The translations under genes and the position numbers were made by a program. A DNA stretch of 64,000 nt, from contig NZ_CP050191.1 of the NCBI RefSeq assembly GCF_011745145.1, positions 5,472,473 through 5,536,472 on the forward strand. Direction: 5' to 3'. Of this stretch, positions 18,609 to 27,566 are shown piece by piece (positions within the stretch are counted from its first letter, which is position 1; each line of letters opens with the position of its first letter). The notes under the pieces are model-generated. The model was given only the letters and a program-made list of their open reading frames with translations. It had not been told where the DNA came from and did not search any database. Source of the DNA: Mycobacterium sp. DL440. GTDB taxonomy: Bacteria > Actinomycetota > Actinomycetes > Mycobacteriales > Mycobacteriaceae.

Positions 18609-19774
18609 CCCGGGAAAGTGTGTGGCGGGTGTCAGGCATGCCCGCCCTGTTGGCCTGTGCCGCACTGGGATTCGCCGGCTTTTCCCTGCTGCTACCAGTT
18701 GCCCCGATGTGGGCGGTGCGGATCGGTGCGGACAACCTCGGTGCCGGTGTGGTCAACAGCGTGCTGATGCTGTGTACGGTCGTCGCGCAGCTGCTGGTCG
18801 GGCGGGTGTTACGGCGAGCCGGATGGGCGGTCACGCTGTCGCTGGGGCTGGTACTCCTGGGGGCACCGGCACTGCTGCACCCGCTCACCTCGTCGCTGTG
18901 GCAGGTGTTGGTCCTGGCAGCGTTGCGTGGATTGGGTTTCGGCATCCTGACGGTCTGCGGTGTCAGCGGCATCGCCGCCCTGATTCCACAGGAGCGCCGC
19001 GGCCGTGCGATCGGCGCGTACGGGCTGGCCATCGCCGCACCGCAGTTCGGGCTCATTCCACTGGCGCCATGGCTGGCCGAGAATGTCGGCTATCAGCTGG
19101 TATTCGTGCTGGCTGCCGCCCCGCTACTGGGGCTACTGCTGGCTTTTGCCCGCCCGGCACCGATCCTGGCCGACGAGGCGCATGCCGATCGCCTTCGCGG
19201 TATCGGCGGGCTCGTCGGCCCGATCGCAGCCCTCGTGGTGATCACCGCGGCCGGCGGTGGGATCCTCACCTTCGCCCCGCAATTGGGCGGTGCGGCAACC
19301 GCATTTGCGGCGCTGCTCGGCATGACCGGGACGGCCGCACTGGCTCGGTGGTGGATCGGGGGCGTTGCCGATCGTCACGGCCCGGCCAGATTCATCGCCC
19401 CGATGCTCGGCCTGGGCGCGGTCGGTCTGGCGGTGATCGGGACCGGCATCGGCATCGGCTCGATCAGGGGCGCAATCGCCGTGATTCTCGGCTGTGTCCT
19501 GCTCGGGATCGCCTACGGGGCCCTGCAGAACCTCACCCTGGTGCAGGCGTTCGCCGCCACCGGTGAGCGTGCCCGCGGCGCCGTCAGCGTGGCCTGGAAC
19601 GTCGGATTCGACACGGGCACCGGCCTGGGGTCTCTCGTGGTCGGCGCGCTGGCCACGTCGTTCTCCTTCCCGACGGCGTTCGCGGTGATGACTGCGTTAT
19701 GTGTGGGGGTGGGGTTGATGTGGGTATTCCCCCGGCATGACCGGCATGGACCAGGGCCAGGCTCCGCTGCTTGA
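18605..19774 (+). CDS. MFS transporter
   Basis: 389 residues with about twelve hydrophobic segments and the MFS arrangement (GRVLRRAGWAV loop between helices 2 and 3; GGVADRHGPARF as the equivalent in the second half). GTG 18605 is preferred because it overlaps the amidohydrolase stop as GTGA, as at the other junctions; an upstream in-frame ATG would lie deep in the previous gene. Probable importer or exporter of the operon's substrate or product. Confidence 0.87.
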   Translation: MTRESVWRVSGMPALLACAALGFAGFSLLLPVAPMWAVRIGADNLGAGVVNSVLMLCTVVAQLLVGRVLRRAGWAVTLSLGLVLLGAPALLHPLTSSLWQVLVLAALRGLGFGILTVCGVSGIAALIPQERRGRAIGAYGLAIAAPQFGLIPLAPWLAENVGYQLVFVLAAAPLLGLLLAFARPAPILADEAHADRLRGIGGLVGPIAALVVITAAGGGILTFAPQLGGAATAFAALLGMTGTAALARWWIGGVADRHGPARFIAPMLGLGAVGLAVIGTGIGIGSIRGAIAVILGCVLLGIAYGALQNLTLVQAFAATGERARGAVSVAWNVGFDTGTGLGSLVVGALATSFSFPTAFAVMTALCVGVGLMWVFPRHDRHGPGPGSAA

Positions 19775-21203
19775 CGCGTTGCACGAGTACCACCATTCCA
19801 ATCGGTACGGGTTTTCACCGCCGGGGCACCGGCAGGGCCGCGGTGTTGACCAGCGAGTACTCAAGGTGCTGGGCCGCGACCCGTTCTTCAGCGACGTTCT
19901 GGCCAGCGGCGGTCTCGATGACCGGCGGATGAGCAAGGGCTATCTCAAGCGGGCCGAGGACCTGATGGCCGAGGCGGTCGGGGCAGACGCGGCGTGGTTC
20001 TCCACATGCGGCAGTTCGTTGTCCGTCAAGGCGGCGATGATGGCGGTTGCGGGCACCGACGGCAGCCTCCTGCTCAGCCGGGACAGCCACAAGTCGGTGG
20101 TGGCCGGGCTGATCTTCTCGGGCCTGGTGCCACGTTGGATCACGCCGCAGTGGGATGCCGAGCGGCACCTGTCTCACCCACCGTCGCCGCAACAGGTGGA
20201 AGAGGCCTGGCAGCGGCACCCAGATGCGGCGGCCGCGCTGATCGTGAGCCCCAGCCCGTACGGCACCTGTGCCGACATCCAGGGTATCGCCGACGTTTGC
20301 CACGCCCGGGGCAAACCGCTGATCGTCGACGAGGCCTGGGGTGCGCATTTGCCGTTCCATGAGGACCTGCCGACATGGGCGATGAACGCGGGCGCCGACG
20401 TGTGCGTGGTGAGTGTCCACAAGATGGGCGCCGGCTTCGAGCAGGGCTAGGTTTTCCATCAGCAGGGTGACCTGGTGGATCCGAGCCGACTGTCCGCCTG
20501 TGCTGATCTGCTCATGACGACGAGTCCGAATGTGCTGGTGTACAGCGCGATTGACGGCTGGCGGCGGCAGATGGTGCAACACGGTCACGAGTTGATGGGC
20601 GCAGCGCTGGATCTGGCGAACGAAACCCGGCGCGAGATCGAGGAGATCGATGATGTCGAGGTGCTCGACAAAGAGCTGCTGGGCAAGGAGGCATCACACG
20701 ATCTGGACCGGCTGCAGGTGTTGATCGACGTCGCGGCGACCGGCACATCGGGTTATCAGGCCGCGGACTGGCTGCGGGAGTACTGCGAGCTCGATCTCGG
20801 GATGACCGACCATCGCCGGGTTCTGGCCACCATGTCACTGGCCGACGGACCCGACACCGCGGCCAGGTTGGTCGAGGCACTCAAGCTGTGGCGCAAGGCC
20901 GCCCACGATTTCGACCCACCACCACGCGTCCACCTGCCCGCTCCCGCCGAACTGGAGCTGGAGACCGTGGTCGCGCCCCGCGACGCGTTCTTCGGCCCGG
21001 TCGAAGACGTTCCGGTCGAGAAGGCAGCCGGACGGATCTCCGCCGAGCAGATGACCCCGTACCCGCCGGGTATACCCGCGGTGGTCCCGGGTGAGCGGAT
21101 CAACCAAGCCGTGCTCGATTACCTGCGCACCGGCCTGGCCGCCGGGATGAATGTGCCCGATCCGGCCGACCCTTCGCTGGGCACGGTCCGGGTCATCGCG
21201 TAG
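19737..21203 (+). pseudogene. Orn/Lys/Arg decarboxylase-like gene interrupted by an in-frame TAG
   Basis: Two pieces of one reading frame: 19737-20450 ends in TAG at 20448-20450, and the same frame continues without another stop to 21203. The joined protein would be 488 residues. The first half has the PLP-fold features (SPPGHRQGRGVD, STCGSSLSVKAA, VDEAWGAHLPFH) and the PLP lysine at 229 in SVHKMGAGFEQG. The amber codon is eight codons after that lysine. Downstream residues (VFHQQGDLVDPSRLSACADLL) continue the family alignment at once, so a single base change explains it. As written the gene yields only the N-terminal half. Overlaps MFS by 38 bp and udgX, on the other strand, by 85 bp. Confidence 0.85.
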
Positions 21204-21820
21204 GCGGTGCGAAGGTCGGTGACCAGGCCGTCGAAGGATTCCTCGCGGGTGTCTGACGGTCCACGCAGCACGGCCGACGGGTGAATCGTCGCTACCAGCG
21301 GAGGGTCTCGCTCGGACATCAGGCCCGCAGCGTGGAGGATCTCCCATCGGTGGCGAGAGACCCGAAAGTCGTTGCCCAGAAGCGATTTCGCGGCAGTCGC
21401 TCCGAGCAGGACCACGACCTCCGGGGAGACGGTGTCCAATTCAGCGAGGATCCATGGCCGGCATGCCTCCACTTCGGTTCGGCTGGGGGTCTTGTGGATA
21501 CGGCGTTTGCCGCGCTCGTTGGTGGTGAACTTGAAGTGCTTCACGGCGTTGGTGAGATAGAGCTCGTCACGGTCGATCTCGGCTGCGGCCAAGGCTTTGT
21601 CCAATATTCGGCCCGCTGGACCGACGAAGGGCTCTCCCGCCCGGTCCTCCCGGTCACCCGGCTGCTCGCCGATCAACATCAGCCGGGCAGACGGTCGTCC
21701 GGACCCGAAAACCGTTTGTGTGGCGTCTCGATAGAGCGGGCACCCCTCGCATTGGCGCGCGGCCTCGGTGAGCTCGGCCAGCTCACGTGTGTCGGGCACG
21801 AATGGCGCTGCGCTGTTCAT
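21119..21820 (-). CDS. udgX: UdgX-type uracil-DNA glycosylase (covalent, 4Fe-4S)
   Basis: 233 residues, matching the UdgX subgroup of family 4 uracil-DNA glycosylases. The 4Fe-4S cysteines begin with CEGCPLY at 24-30, the catalytic GEQPGDREDRAGEPFVGPAGR follows, and the diagnostic KRRIH loop is at 105-109, placing the suicide nucleophile His at 109 exactly as in M. smegmatis UdgX. HPSAVLR is the second active-site motif. UdgX excises uracil and stays covalently bound to DNA (established for M. smegmatis). The C-terminus is ~25 residues longer than I recall for that enzyme and is encoded antisense to the decarboxylase end. Start ATG 21820 fits the family; the open frame further upstream is a shadow of the lipase. 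Confidence 0.93.
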   Translation of the reverse strand: MNSAAPFVPDTRELAELTEAARQCEGCPLYRDATQTVFGSGRPSARLMLIGEQPGDREDRAGEPFVGPAGRILDKALAAAEIDRDELYLTNAVKHFKFTTNERGKRRIHKTPSRTEVEACRPWILAELDTVSPEVVVLLGATAAKSLLGNDFRVSRHRWEILHAAGLMSERDPPLVATIHPSAVLRGPSDTREESFDGLVTDLRTAYAMTRTVPSEGSAGSGTFIPAARPVRR

Positions 21821-21898
21821 TGCCGTGGAATACCCGATCGACTGTTTGCCACGCGCAAGTGCGGGTATCCGTTGTGATGACACAAGGAGATGATCGCC

Positions 21899-22882
21899 AT
21901 GACCGGGGCATACGCGGCCAAGAGGGTACTTCACCGCAGGAGCAGCCTTGAGGCCGCGGCCCTGGGAATCGGCTGTCGGTTGGCCGTGAAGAACGTGGTC
22001 CGCGCCTGGGCGTTGCAGCCTGATCTGGCGTGGCCGCTCAGCTCCATTGATCAAATTGTCGGATTGGTCCCGCGGCGCTCGCCGGTGTCGGTGCAGCCCG
22101 TGGCACTGCCGAATTGCCCGGCGGAACTGGTGCGCGCACCGGGGATATCGGGGCGTAACGCGGTTCTGTACTTGCACGGTGGGGCGTTTCTTACCTGTGG
22201 GCTCAACACCCACCGTGCTCTGGCTTCTCGATTGTCGGCTGCGGCAGACGCACTGGTGCTCAACGTCGGCTACCGGATGTTGCCCGTGTGCGGCCTTGCC
22301 GACGCGGTCGAGGATGCCCTGGCCGGGTTGTCCTGGCTTCGGCGGCGGGGTTACGGCGCCGAGCGGACAGTGATCGCCGGCGACTCGGCCGGTGGATACC
22401 TGGCCTTCGGGACGGCGCTCAGGTCGCTGGCCCGCGGTGTGGTGCCGGCAGCCGGTCTCGCCGCGATCTCGCCGTTGATCGATCTGAACCCGGCGCAAAA
22501 AATGGCTCACCGCAATGTCTCTCGGTGCTCGATGTTCACCGGTGCGGCGTTGTCGGCATTCGCCCGGTGTGTGCGGGGGAGCCAATGTGAGCCCGAACGG
22601 TGTGACGCCGAGCCGTTGATCGACCCGGCCACAGCCGATCTGACGGGTATGCCGCCGGTCATGATCCATGTGGGGGCCGACGAATTGCTCTTGGCGGACT
22701 CGGAATTGGTGGCCGACCGGCTGGCCGCCGCGCATGCACCCTGTGAGCTTCACGTCTGGAGCGGCCAGATCCACGACTTCCCGCTGGCCGCCGAGATCCT
22801 GCCGGAAGGAAGGCGGGCCATCGGCTATATGGGCGACTTCGTCAAAGGTGTGACCGCCGCACCTGCTCAGCGTGCAGCCTGA
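21899..22882 (+). CDS. Alpha/beta-hydrolase, hormone-sensitive-lipase family (LipW-like)
   Basis: 327 residues. The oxyanion-hole motif HGGAF, the nucleophile elbow GDSAGGYLA and the late Asp (VGADELL) and His (QIHDFPL) of the triad are all present. The start is set at ATG 21899 because AAGGAG (21884-21889) lies 9 nt before it; the ATG at 21890 would touch the Shine-Dalgarno. Carboxylester hydrolase is the expected activity. Divergent from udgX across about 80 bp. Confidence 0.88.
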   Translation: MTGAYAAKRVLHRRSSLEAAALGIGCRLAVKNVVRAWALQPDLAWPLSSIDQIVGLVPRRSPVSVQPVALPNCPAELVRAPGISGRNAVLYLHGGAFLTCGLNTHRALASRLSAAADALVLNVGYRMLPVCGLADAVEDALAGLSWLRRRGYGAERTVIAGDSAGGYLAFGTALRSLARGVVPAAGLAAISPLIDLNPAQKMAHRNVSRCSMFTGAALSAFARCVRGSQCEPERCDAEPLIDPATADLTGMPPVMIHVGADELLLADSELVADRLAAAHAPCELHVWSGQIHDFPLAAEILPEGRRAIGYMGDFVKGVTAAPAQRAA

Positions 22883-22930
22883 TCGATCTGCCGCAGTTTC
22901 CCGCGGCGGTGCCGTGGGCATCCCACCACC

Positions 22931-23212
22931 ATGAGCGATATCGAAAATGGCCCGGACGATACTCTCTCGCCGAGTGAGTCGACCGATTCCGACGAAGTCG
23001 CCAATAGCGACGGTGACGATGTGGTCGATCCGCCGGAGCAGTGGCACGGCGCTGACCGGGCGGGCGAGCCGGAATCGCTCGAGAGCAAACTGGATGCGGA
23101 ACGGCCCGACAAGCCGGCCGGCGCGGCGCCAGCGCGAGATGTCGACGAGGCGATCGCCGAGCCTGAGGGCTTTCGGATCATCAGCCCCGACGATGAGCCT
23201 CAGGAAGGGTGA
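22931..23212 (+). CDS. Small acidic, probably disordered protein
   Basis: 93 residues, very rich in Asp/Glu/Ser/Pro with almost no hydrophobic core, so likely unstructured. Starts at ATG 22931 about 48 bp after the lipase. Family not recognised; the ESLESKLDAERPD stretch vaguely recalls a motif in actinobacterial DUF5709 proteins, which is a weak guess. Could be co-transcribed with the lipase. Confidence 0.6.
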   Translation: MSDIENGPDDTLSPSESTDSDEVANSDGDDVVDPPEQWHGADRAGEPESLESKLDAERPDKPAGAAPARDVDEAIAEPEGFRIISPDDEPQEG

Positions 23213-23242
23213 CGAAATCCACCCGGGCGGCGGAGAACTCCG

Positions 23243-24010
23243 TCAGCCGGCCTGGCGTTGCAGTGTGACAGAGGCCGTGTTGGCGTCGGCGTGGGTGGCG
23301 ATGCCACTGCCCTTCGCCGTGACGGCCAGTGCGGTCCGGTCCCCGCGGAACAGGTCGCGCGAGAACTCGCACGGAGAACCGTTCTGGTCGTAGGTGACCC
23401 GCGTGATCAACAGCAGTGCAGCCTTGGGCTTGATGCCGAGCAGGGTGGCTTCATTGCTGGTGGCGTTGACTGCCTCGATGCGCTCATCGGCCCGGCCGGT
23501 GACCAAACCGTATTGGGACTGCAGGATTTCGTAGAGTGACCCACCCAGCTGCTGGTCGAGCAGGCCGGGAAAGGTGTCCGCGGGGAACTGCGCGTGTTCG
23601 AGCGAGATGGGCGAGCCGTCGGCCAGGCGGACGCGCTGGATCTCGATGACGTAGTCACCGGGGCCCAGGCGCAGCGCGTTCCGGGTGGCGTCGTCGGGGG
23701 TGGTGATGCGCGTGGAGAGCACCCGGGTACCGGCGACATAACCCTGGTTGGCCAGGAATGCTGGCACACCGACCACATCGGAGAGGTGCCGCTCCACCTG
23801 CCCGTGGCTGATGAAGATGCCGCCGGCCCGGCCGATAACCCGGTGCACCAACCCGGCTTCCTCCAGGGCGGCCAGCACCTGGCGCAGGCTGGAGCGACTG
23901 GTGCCGTGACGTTCGGCCAGGTCACGCTCGCTGCCGAGTTTGGCGCCGGGGGCGCCCGCGTTGATGTCGGCGACGATGCGCCTGCGCAACTCTTCGCTGT
24001 GAACTGCCAC
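23243..24010 (-). CDS. GntR/HutC-family regulator of the microcompartment operon
   Basis: 255 residues. N-terminal winged helix (GSERDLAERHGTSRSSLRQVLAALEEAGLV) followed by a UTRA effector domain (segments VIEIQRVRLADG, ISLEHAQFP and TYDQNGSPCEFSRDLFRGDR are typical). GTG 24010 is chosen for the family-like VAVHSEELRRR N-terminus and a GGGGG stretch just upstream. It is last in the microcompartment gene order, 49 bp after the dehydrogenase, with its own -10 (TAGAAT) and operator. Probably senses a small amine or pathway intermediate. Confidence 0.9.
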   Translation of the reverse strand: MAVHSEELRRRIVADINAGAPGAKLGSERDLAERHGTSRSSLRQVLAALEEAGLVHRVIGRAGGIFISHGQVERHLSDVVGVPAFLANQGYVAGTRVLSTRITTPDDATRNALRLGPGDYVIEIQRVRLADGSPISLEHAQFPADTFPGLLDQQLGGSLYEILQSQYGLVTGRADERIEAVNATSNEATLLGIKPKAALLLITRVTYDQNGSPCEFSRDLFRGDRTALAVTAKGSGIATHADANTASVTLQRQAG

Positions 24011-24029
24011 CCCGGCCCCCTGCCCGTGT

Positions 24030-24044
24030 ATTGGTACAGCCAAT
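24030..24044. promoter_or_regulatory. Putative GntR operator, autoregulatory site
   Basis: ATTGG-TACAG-CCAAT, a 15-bp inverted repeat just downstream of a TAGAAT -10 (complement of 24043-24048) for the gntR gene. The same sequence with two changes occurs at 31110-31124 in the divergent promoter region of the operon, so both are likely sites for the encoded GntR protein. Confidence 0.65.
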
Positions 24045-24059
24045 TCTATCCGGGCTGAA

Positions 24060-24839
24060 CTAGAGTTCAGCGATCGCCATGTGTGATTCGGGCAGAATCT
24101 GCCCGCCGTCCACGACCAGCGACTGTCCGGTGATGTAGGCGGCCTCGTCAGTGGCGAAGAACAACGCCGCATTGCCGATGTCGGCGACCGATCCGAGACG
24201 GCCCGCAGGCACTGCCGAGGCCATTTGGTTGAGGTAATCCTGGCCCATTTCGCCAAGGCCCTCGGTGATGATGTTGCCGGGCAGGACGGCGTTGACGGTG
24301 ATGTTCTTGGGTGCCAGTTCCATTGCGGCGGTGCGCAGGAAGCCCAGCTGAGCAGCCTTCGACGCACCATAGTGTGACCAACCGGGGTAGCCGGTGATCG
24401 GACCGGTGATCGACGAGGTGATGACGACGCGTCCGTGGCCGCTGGCGGTCAGCGCCGCGAGCGCGGCCTGCACGATGTACACGGTGCCCTTGAAGTTCAC
24501 CGCAAGGACCTGGTCGATGTCGTCGGGGGTGAGGTCTTCGATGCGCCCCGACGGGAAGATACCGGCGTTGGCGCAGACGATGTCCAGTCCGCCGTGCCGC
24601 TCTACGGCGGCACTGACCACCTGACGGGCGTCTTCGGGGCTGGTCACGTCCGCGCGCAGGGCGCTGACCCGCCCGGGGGCGTCGGCGGACGCCGCGACCG
24701 CCTCGTCGAGGTCGGCCTGGTTGCGACCGGTGATCAGGACGTCCACACCGGCGTTGGCGAAGGTCCGGGCGATGCCGCGGCCGATGCCCTTGCTGCCGCC
24801 GGTGACGATGGCCGAGCGGCCCTGAAGCGAAGCGAACAT
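24060..24839 (-). CDS. SDR dehydrogenase, (S)-1-amino-2-propanol dehydrogenase type
   Basis: 259 residues, classical short-chain dehydrogenase. Cofactor motif [10 protein letters not shown] at about 14-23, NAG at about 91-93, catalytic Ser in VITSSITG, and YGASK with the catalytic Tyr/Lys. In the M. smegmatis aminoacetone microcompartment the equivalent enzyme interconverts aminoacetone and 1-amino-2-propanol (established for that homolog; inferred here). ATG 24839 has AAAGGA upstream, 18 bp after the kinase stop. No encapsulation-type helix is visible at either end. Confidence 0.9.
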   Translation of the reverse strand: MFASLQGRSAIVTGGSKGIGRGIARTFANAGVDVLITGRNQADLDEAVAASADAPGRVSALRADVTSPEDARQVVSAAVERHGGLDIVCANAGIFPSGRIEDLTPDDIDQVLAVNFKGTVYIVQAALAALTASGHGRVVITSSITGPITGYPGWSHYGASKAAQLGFLRTAAMELAPKNITVNAVLPGNIITEGLGEMGQDYLNQMASAVPAGRLGSVADIGNAALFFATDEAAYITGQSLVVDGGQILPESHMAIAEL

Positions 24840-24857
24840 ATTGGGGTCCTTTGAGGG

Positions 24858-25862
24858 TCAGGTCAAGGTGAGGCCGTTGGAGCGCAGGTAGCGCTCGGCG
24901 AGTTCGCAGCTGCCGGCGGCATAGCTGATGGCCTTGGTGGCCGATTCTCTGGAGTGACTGTGAGTGCCCATCCAGGCCAGCAGCAGCAGCCTGCGCAGCA
25001 GGACGAAGGAGGCCAGCATGTCTTCGTCGGAGACCGGCAGATCGCGCCGGGTGCGGTAGCCGTTCACCCAGGCATCCTGCCACTCCGGCAATGCTGGATC
25101 ATCCTCGATGAACGAAACTGCGGTACCGAAATCGTAGAAATACCAGCCGAATCCACAGTCATCGAAGTCGATGACCGTGATCTTCGGGGATCCGGTCGGG
25201 TCGGGGTCCACCAGCAGGTTGGCCAGCCGCAGGTCGGCGTGGATCAGACCGTAGACATCGGGTCCGGTGCCGTAGGCATGCAGCCGATCGTGCAGCAGCG
25301 CCTGGGCGCGCTCCAGCACCTGCTGCTCTGCCGAGCCGACGCCGGAGGCGTCCTGCCAACGGCCCCAGCGCGGAGTTCCGCCCAGGCTGTGCTCCCAGTC
25401 CCAGGAGAACCTGCCGAACCCGGTCGGGCGTTCCCACCGCTGCGAATGGTCGTGCAGCGCAGCGGTGATCCGGCCCAGCGTGTGGAAGTCGTCGAGGGTC
25501 AGCGTGCCCTCGTCGGGCTCGGCCCCCTCAACCATGCCGAAATGTACGACATGGCGGGCGATTCCGCCTGTCTCCTCACCGTTGACGGTGACCAGCCGCC
25601 GACCGTCGCTGGTCGGCAGCACGGTCGGCACCGTGACGTCACTGTCGGTCTGCAGGGCCTGCAGCCAGTCCAGTTCGGACTCGATCTCATGGGGTCGGTG
25701 GTAGTCCTGCCGGTGCACCCGGAGGATGGACTGGGTGCTGCCATCTTCGACGAGATAAGTGGCGTTCTCGGACAGGTTCAGCAACCGCAGCGTTGCGTCC
25801 GTCCCGATGTCGTACTGGCGTAACGCCAGTTGGGCGACATCGATCTCGTCGGTGATGACCAT
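24858..25862 (-). CDS. Amino-alcohol kinase, 1-amino-2-propanol kinase type (APH/ChoK fold)
   Basis: 334 residues with the aminoglycoside-phosphotransferase/choline-kinase fold. The catalytic loop HADLRLANLL and the metal-binding IDFDDCGFG motif are both intact. In M. smegmatis the homolog phosphorylates (S)-1-amino-2-propanol with ATP inside the same type of locus. ATG overlaps the shell-protein stop by one base (TAATG), so it is translationally coupled. Its product would feed the phospho-lyase encoded at the start of the operon. Confidence 0.9.
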   Translation of the reverse strand: MVITDEIDVAQLALRQYDIGTDATLRLLNLSENATYLVEDGSTQSILRVHRQDYHRPHEIESELDWLQALQTDSDVTVPTVLPTSDGRRLVTVNGEETGGIARHVVHFGMVEGAEPDEGTLTLDDFHTLGRITAALHDHSQRWERPTGFGRFSWDWEHSLGGTPRWGRWQDASGVGSAEQQVLERAQALLHDRLHAYGTGPDVYGLIHADLRLANLLVDPDPTGSPKITVIDFDDCGFGWYFYDFGTAVSFIEDDPALPEWQDAWVNGYRTRRDLPVSDEDMLASFVLLRRLLLLAWMGTHSHSRESATKAISYAAGSCELAERYLRSNGLTLT

Positions 25863-26524
25863 TAGTGATCCCGTCCTTCGATACCGTTCAGCACCCCAGT
25901 GATCCGGTCCCGTGCCACCGTCACATCAGCAGTGCTGCCACCGATGTAGAGCCTTCCAGCAGCACCGATCATCTGCACGTCCACCACAGTAAGCCCGGGT
26001 GCGGCGCGTTCCGCCTCATTGGCCGCCACCGCTGCGAACAGTGCCGGGGTCATCTCGTACACCAGCAGAGACTGCCCGGGCAGGATCATCGACGCCTGCC
26101 GGTTGCGGTTGAGGATCACCGCGTGCTGATCGGTGATGTTTTCGATGATGTCGTGGTACAGCACCTGTGGCCGCAGCTGGTCGGAGGCCTTGTTGCCGGT
26201 GCCGGCCAGGATCGCCTCGCCGGCGCGCCGGACATCCTCCAGGTTGGCCGAGTGGATCTCCAGGACACCGAATTGGCGTTCCACGTACAGGATTCCGGGC
26301 TGGATGCCGGGAACCTCACGTAGGGCCAGGTCGATCACCCGCTCGATGGCCAGGGCGGGGGACACCTCGACGATCAGCGCATGCTCACCTTCATACGGTG
26401 GGTATCCCCGGGCCCGGGTCGGCGTTCCGAGGTACGCGGCGAACTGGCGCTGCAGATCCTCCACCAACAGGTAGACACGGATCTGGGTGCGGATCCGTGT
26501 GCTCTCCTCCGCTTTGGTCGGCAT
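25862..26524 (-). CDS. Microcompartment shell protein, trimeric BMC-T (MSM0271-like)
   Basis: 220 residues containing two degenerate BMC folds in tandem, hence a pseudo-hexameric trimer. GILYVERQFGVLEIHSANLEDV and MTPALFAAVAANEAERA mark the two repeats. It is paralogous to the second BMC-T encoded at 27563: both share segments like VERQFG-LE-H, LNRN-ASMILPGQSLLVYE and NEAE-AA. It has a longer N-terminus and a PTRARGYPPYEGEHA insert. Trimeric shells of this class can carry large pores for cofactors or metabolites (family knowledge). Confidence 0.93.
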   Translation of the reverse strand: MPTKAEESTRIRTQIRVYLLVEDLQRQFAAYLGTPTRARGYPPYEGEHALIVEVSPALAIERVIDLALREVPGIQPGILYVERQFGVLEIHSANLEDVRRAGEAILAGTGNKASDQLRPQVLYHDIIENITDQHAVILNRNRQASMILPGQSLLVYEMTPALFAAVAANEAERAAPGLTVVDVQMIGAAGRLYIGGSTADVTVARDRITGVLNGIEGRDH

Positions 26525-26526
26525 GG

Positions 26527-26808
26527 TTACTTGCTGGCGACCGCGAAGTGCGCGCCGAGCTCGTTGTGCGGACGCGGGATGACGTGCACGCTGACCAGTT
26601 CGCCGACCTGCGAGGCGGTCTCGGCACCGGCCTCGGTGGCGGCCTTGACGGCGCCCACCTCGCCGGTGACGATCACGGCGACCAGTCCGTCACCGACTTG
26701 CTGACGATCGGTGATGGTGACGTTGGCGGCCTTCACCATCGCGTCGGCGGCGGCCAGCGCAGCCACGTAGCCCTTGGTCTCGATCAATCCGATTGCATTG
26801 CTGGACAT
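26527..26808 (-). CDS. Microcompartment shell protein, hexameric BMC-H (MSM0272-like)
   Basis: 93 residues, the canonical single BMC domain: AIGLIETKGYVAALAAADAMVKAANV at the N-terminus and IPRPHNEL near the end are hallmarks of the hexamer-forming facet protein. The central pore would be lined by the loop in VIVTGEVGAVKAA. Only 2 bp separate it from the next gene. It is the sole BMC-H gene seen, so it should build most of the shell. Confidence 0.97.
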   Translation of the reverse strand: MSSNAIGLIETKGYVAALAAADAMVKAANVTITDRQQVGDGLVAVIVTGEVGAVKAATEAGAETASQVGELVSVHVIPRPHNELGAHFAVASK

Positions 26809-26820
26809 GGGTGTTTCTCC

Positions 26821-27072
26821 TTATTTGTTGGGGTTGGTGTCGATGGATCCGATGATGAGGGCGTCGACGGGCGGCGGGGTTCCGGTGAACCAGCCCGAAG
26901 CCACCGAGCCCTGGGCCACGAGGACGTGCTCGCCCACGCCGCTGCCCAGGACGTCGAAGGCGATCAGCTTCGATCCGGTGCCGTCGACCTCGACCTCGAG
27001 GAACGCGCCGGCGGGGATACCGTCGATGCGCCGGGTCGACCACACGTTGCCGGTGACAGTCGCTGCTAGCAC
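26821..27072 (-). CDS. Microcompartment vertex protein, EutN/CcmL pentamer (BMC-P)
   Basis: 83 residues of the pentameric vertex family, with VTGNVWSTRR, LIAFDVLGSGVGEHVLVAQGS and the ALIIGSID tail. It caps the shell's icosahedral vertices. GTG start at 27072 overlaps the upstream stop by 7 bp and has AAGGAG 5 nt before it. Confidence 0.96.
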   Translation of the reverse strand: MLAATVTGNVWSTRRIDGIPAGAFLEVEVDGTGSKLIAFDVLGSGVGEHVLVAQGSVASGWFTGTPPPVDALIIGSIDTNPNK

Positions 27073-27566
27073 TTTGGCTCCTTTTCAATCTTGATTCCCA
27101 AGGTGCGGGCCTTCTCCCGGGCCAGCGGGGTGAGCACCGCCTTGCGACCGAGCACGAGCGTGCCGCCGGCCATGTCGGCGATCTGGCGTTCGGTGACGGC
27201 ACCGGTGTCGATGCGCCTACTGGCGCCGCCAGCCGAGGGCCGGGCCGATCCGGTCAACCGGAAGCTGAGCCGGCCGGCCTTGAGGTCAGCGCGGGTCTTT
27301 GGGCTTTCGAAGAGCCGCAACAACTTCCGGACGAAGCCGTCGAGGTCCTTGTCATTGGCCAACTGCACGGTCTCGGTGCGGTTCTTGCCGTCGGCCGCGC
27401 GAGGTCCGGTGGGCTGGAGGCCCATCTGGTCGGCGACCGTCGGCGGGGCCGGAGCCGGCGGCGGGGGGTCAGCCGCCGGCCCCGGGGTCCTGGCGGCAGC
27501 GCCGGCATCGCGGACCGCCTCCCGCACCACCTCACGCACCAGCGCGCGCAGTTCGTCACGGTTCAT
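27066..27566 (-). CDS. Microcompartment accessory protein with N-terminal encapsulation helix (MSM0274-like)
   Basis: 166 residues, function unknown. Residues 1-19 (MNRDELRALVREVVREAVR) form an amphipathic helix of the encapsulation-peptide type; about 22-48 is an Ala/Pro linker; the rest is a compact basic domain ending TPLAREKARTLGIKIEKE. The helix shares ELRALV-E with the C-terminal helix of the aldehyde dehydrogenase. The domain may be a core scaffold or a small enzyme; I recall similar TP-x-AR-x-x-A-x-x-x-GI tails in other microcompartment accessory proteins, but cannot verify it. Coupled at both ends (ATGA with BMC-T, 7-bp overlap with the vertex gene). Confidence 0.85.
   Translation of the reverse strand: MNRDELRALVREVVREAVRDAGAAARTPGPAADPPPPAPAPPTVADQMGLQPTGPRAADGKNRTETVQLANDKDLDGFVRKLLRLFESPKTRADLKAGRLSFRLTGSARPSAGGASRRIDTGAVTERQIADMAGGTLVLGRKAVLTPLAREKARTLGIKIEKEPKC

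Noticed and set aside
21821..23047. N-terminal extension of udgX to 642 codons
   Set aside because: The extra 409 codons are antisense to the lipase and have no protein-like pattern; ATG 21820 matches UdgX numbering.
24011..24370. Upstream extension of the gntR frame
   Set aside because: It would run antisense-free through the dehydrogenase gene in another frame and lacks family similarity; GTG 24010 begins the HTH domain properly.
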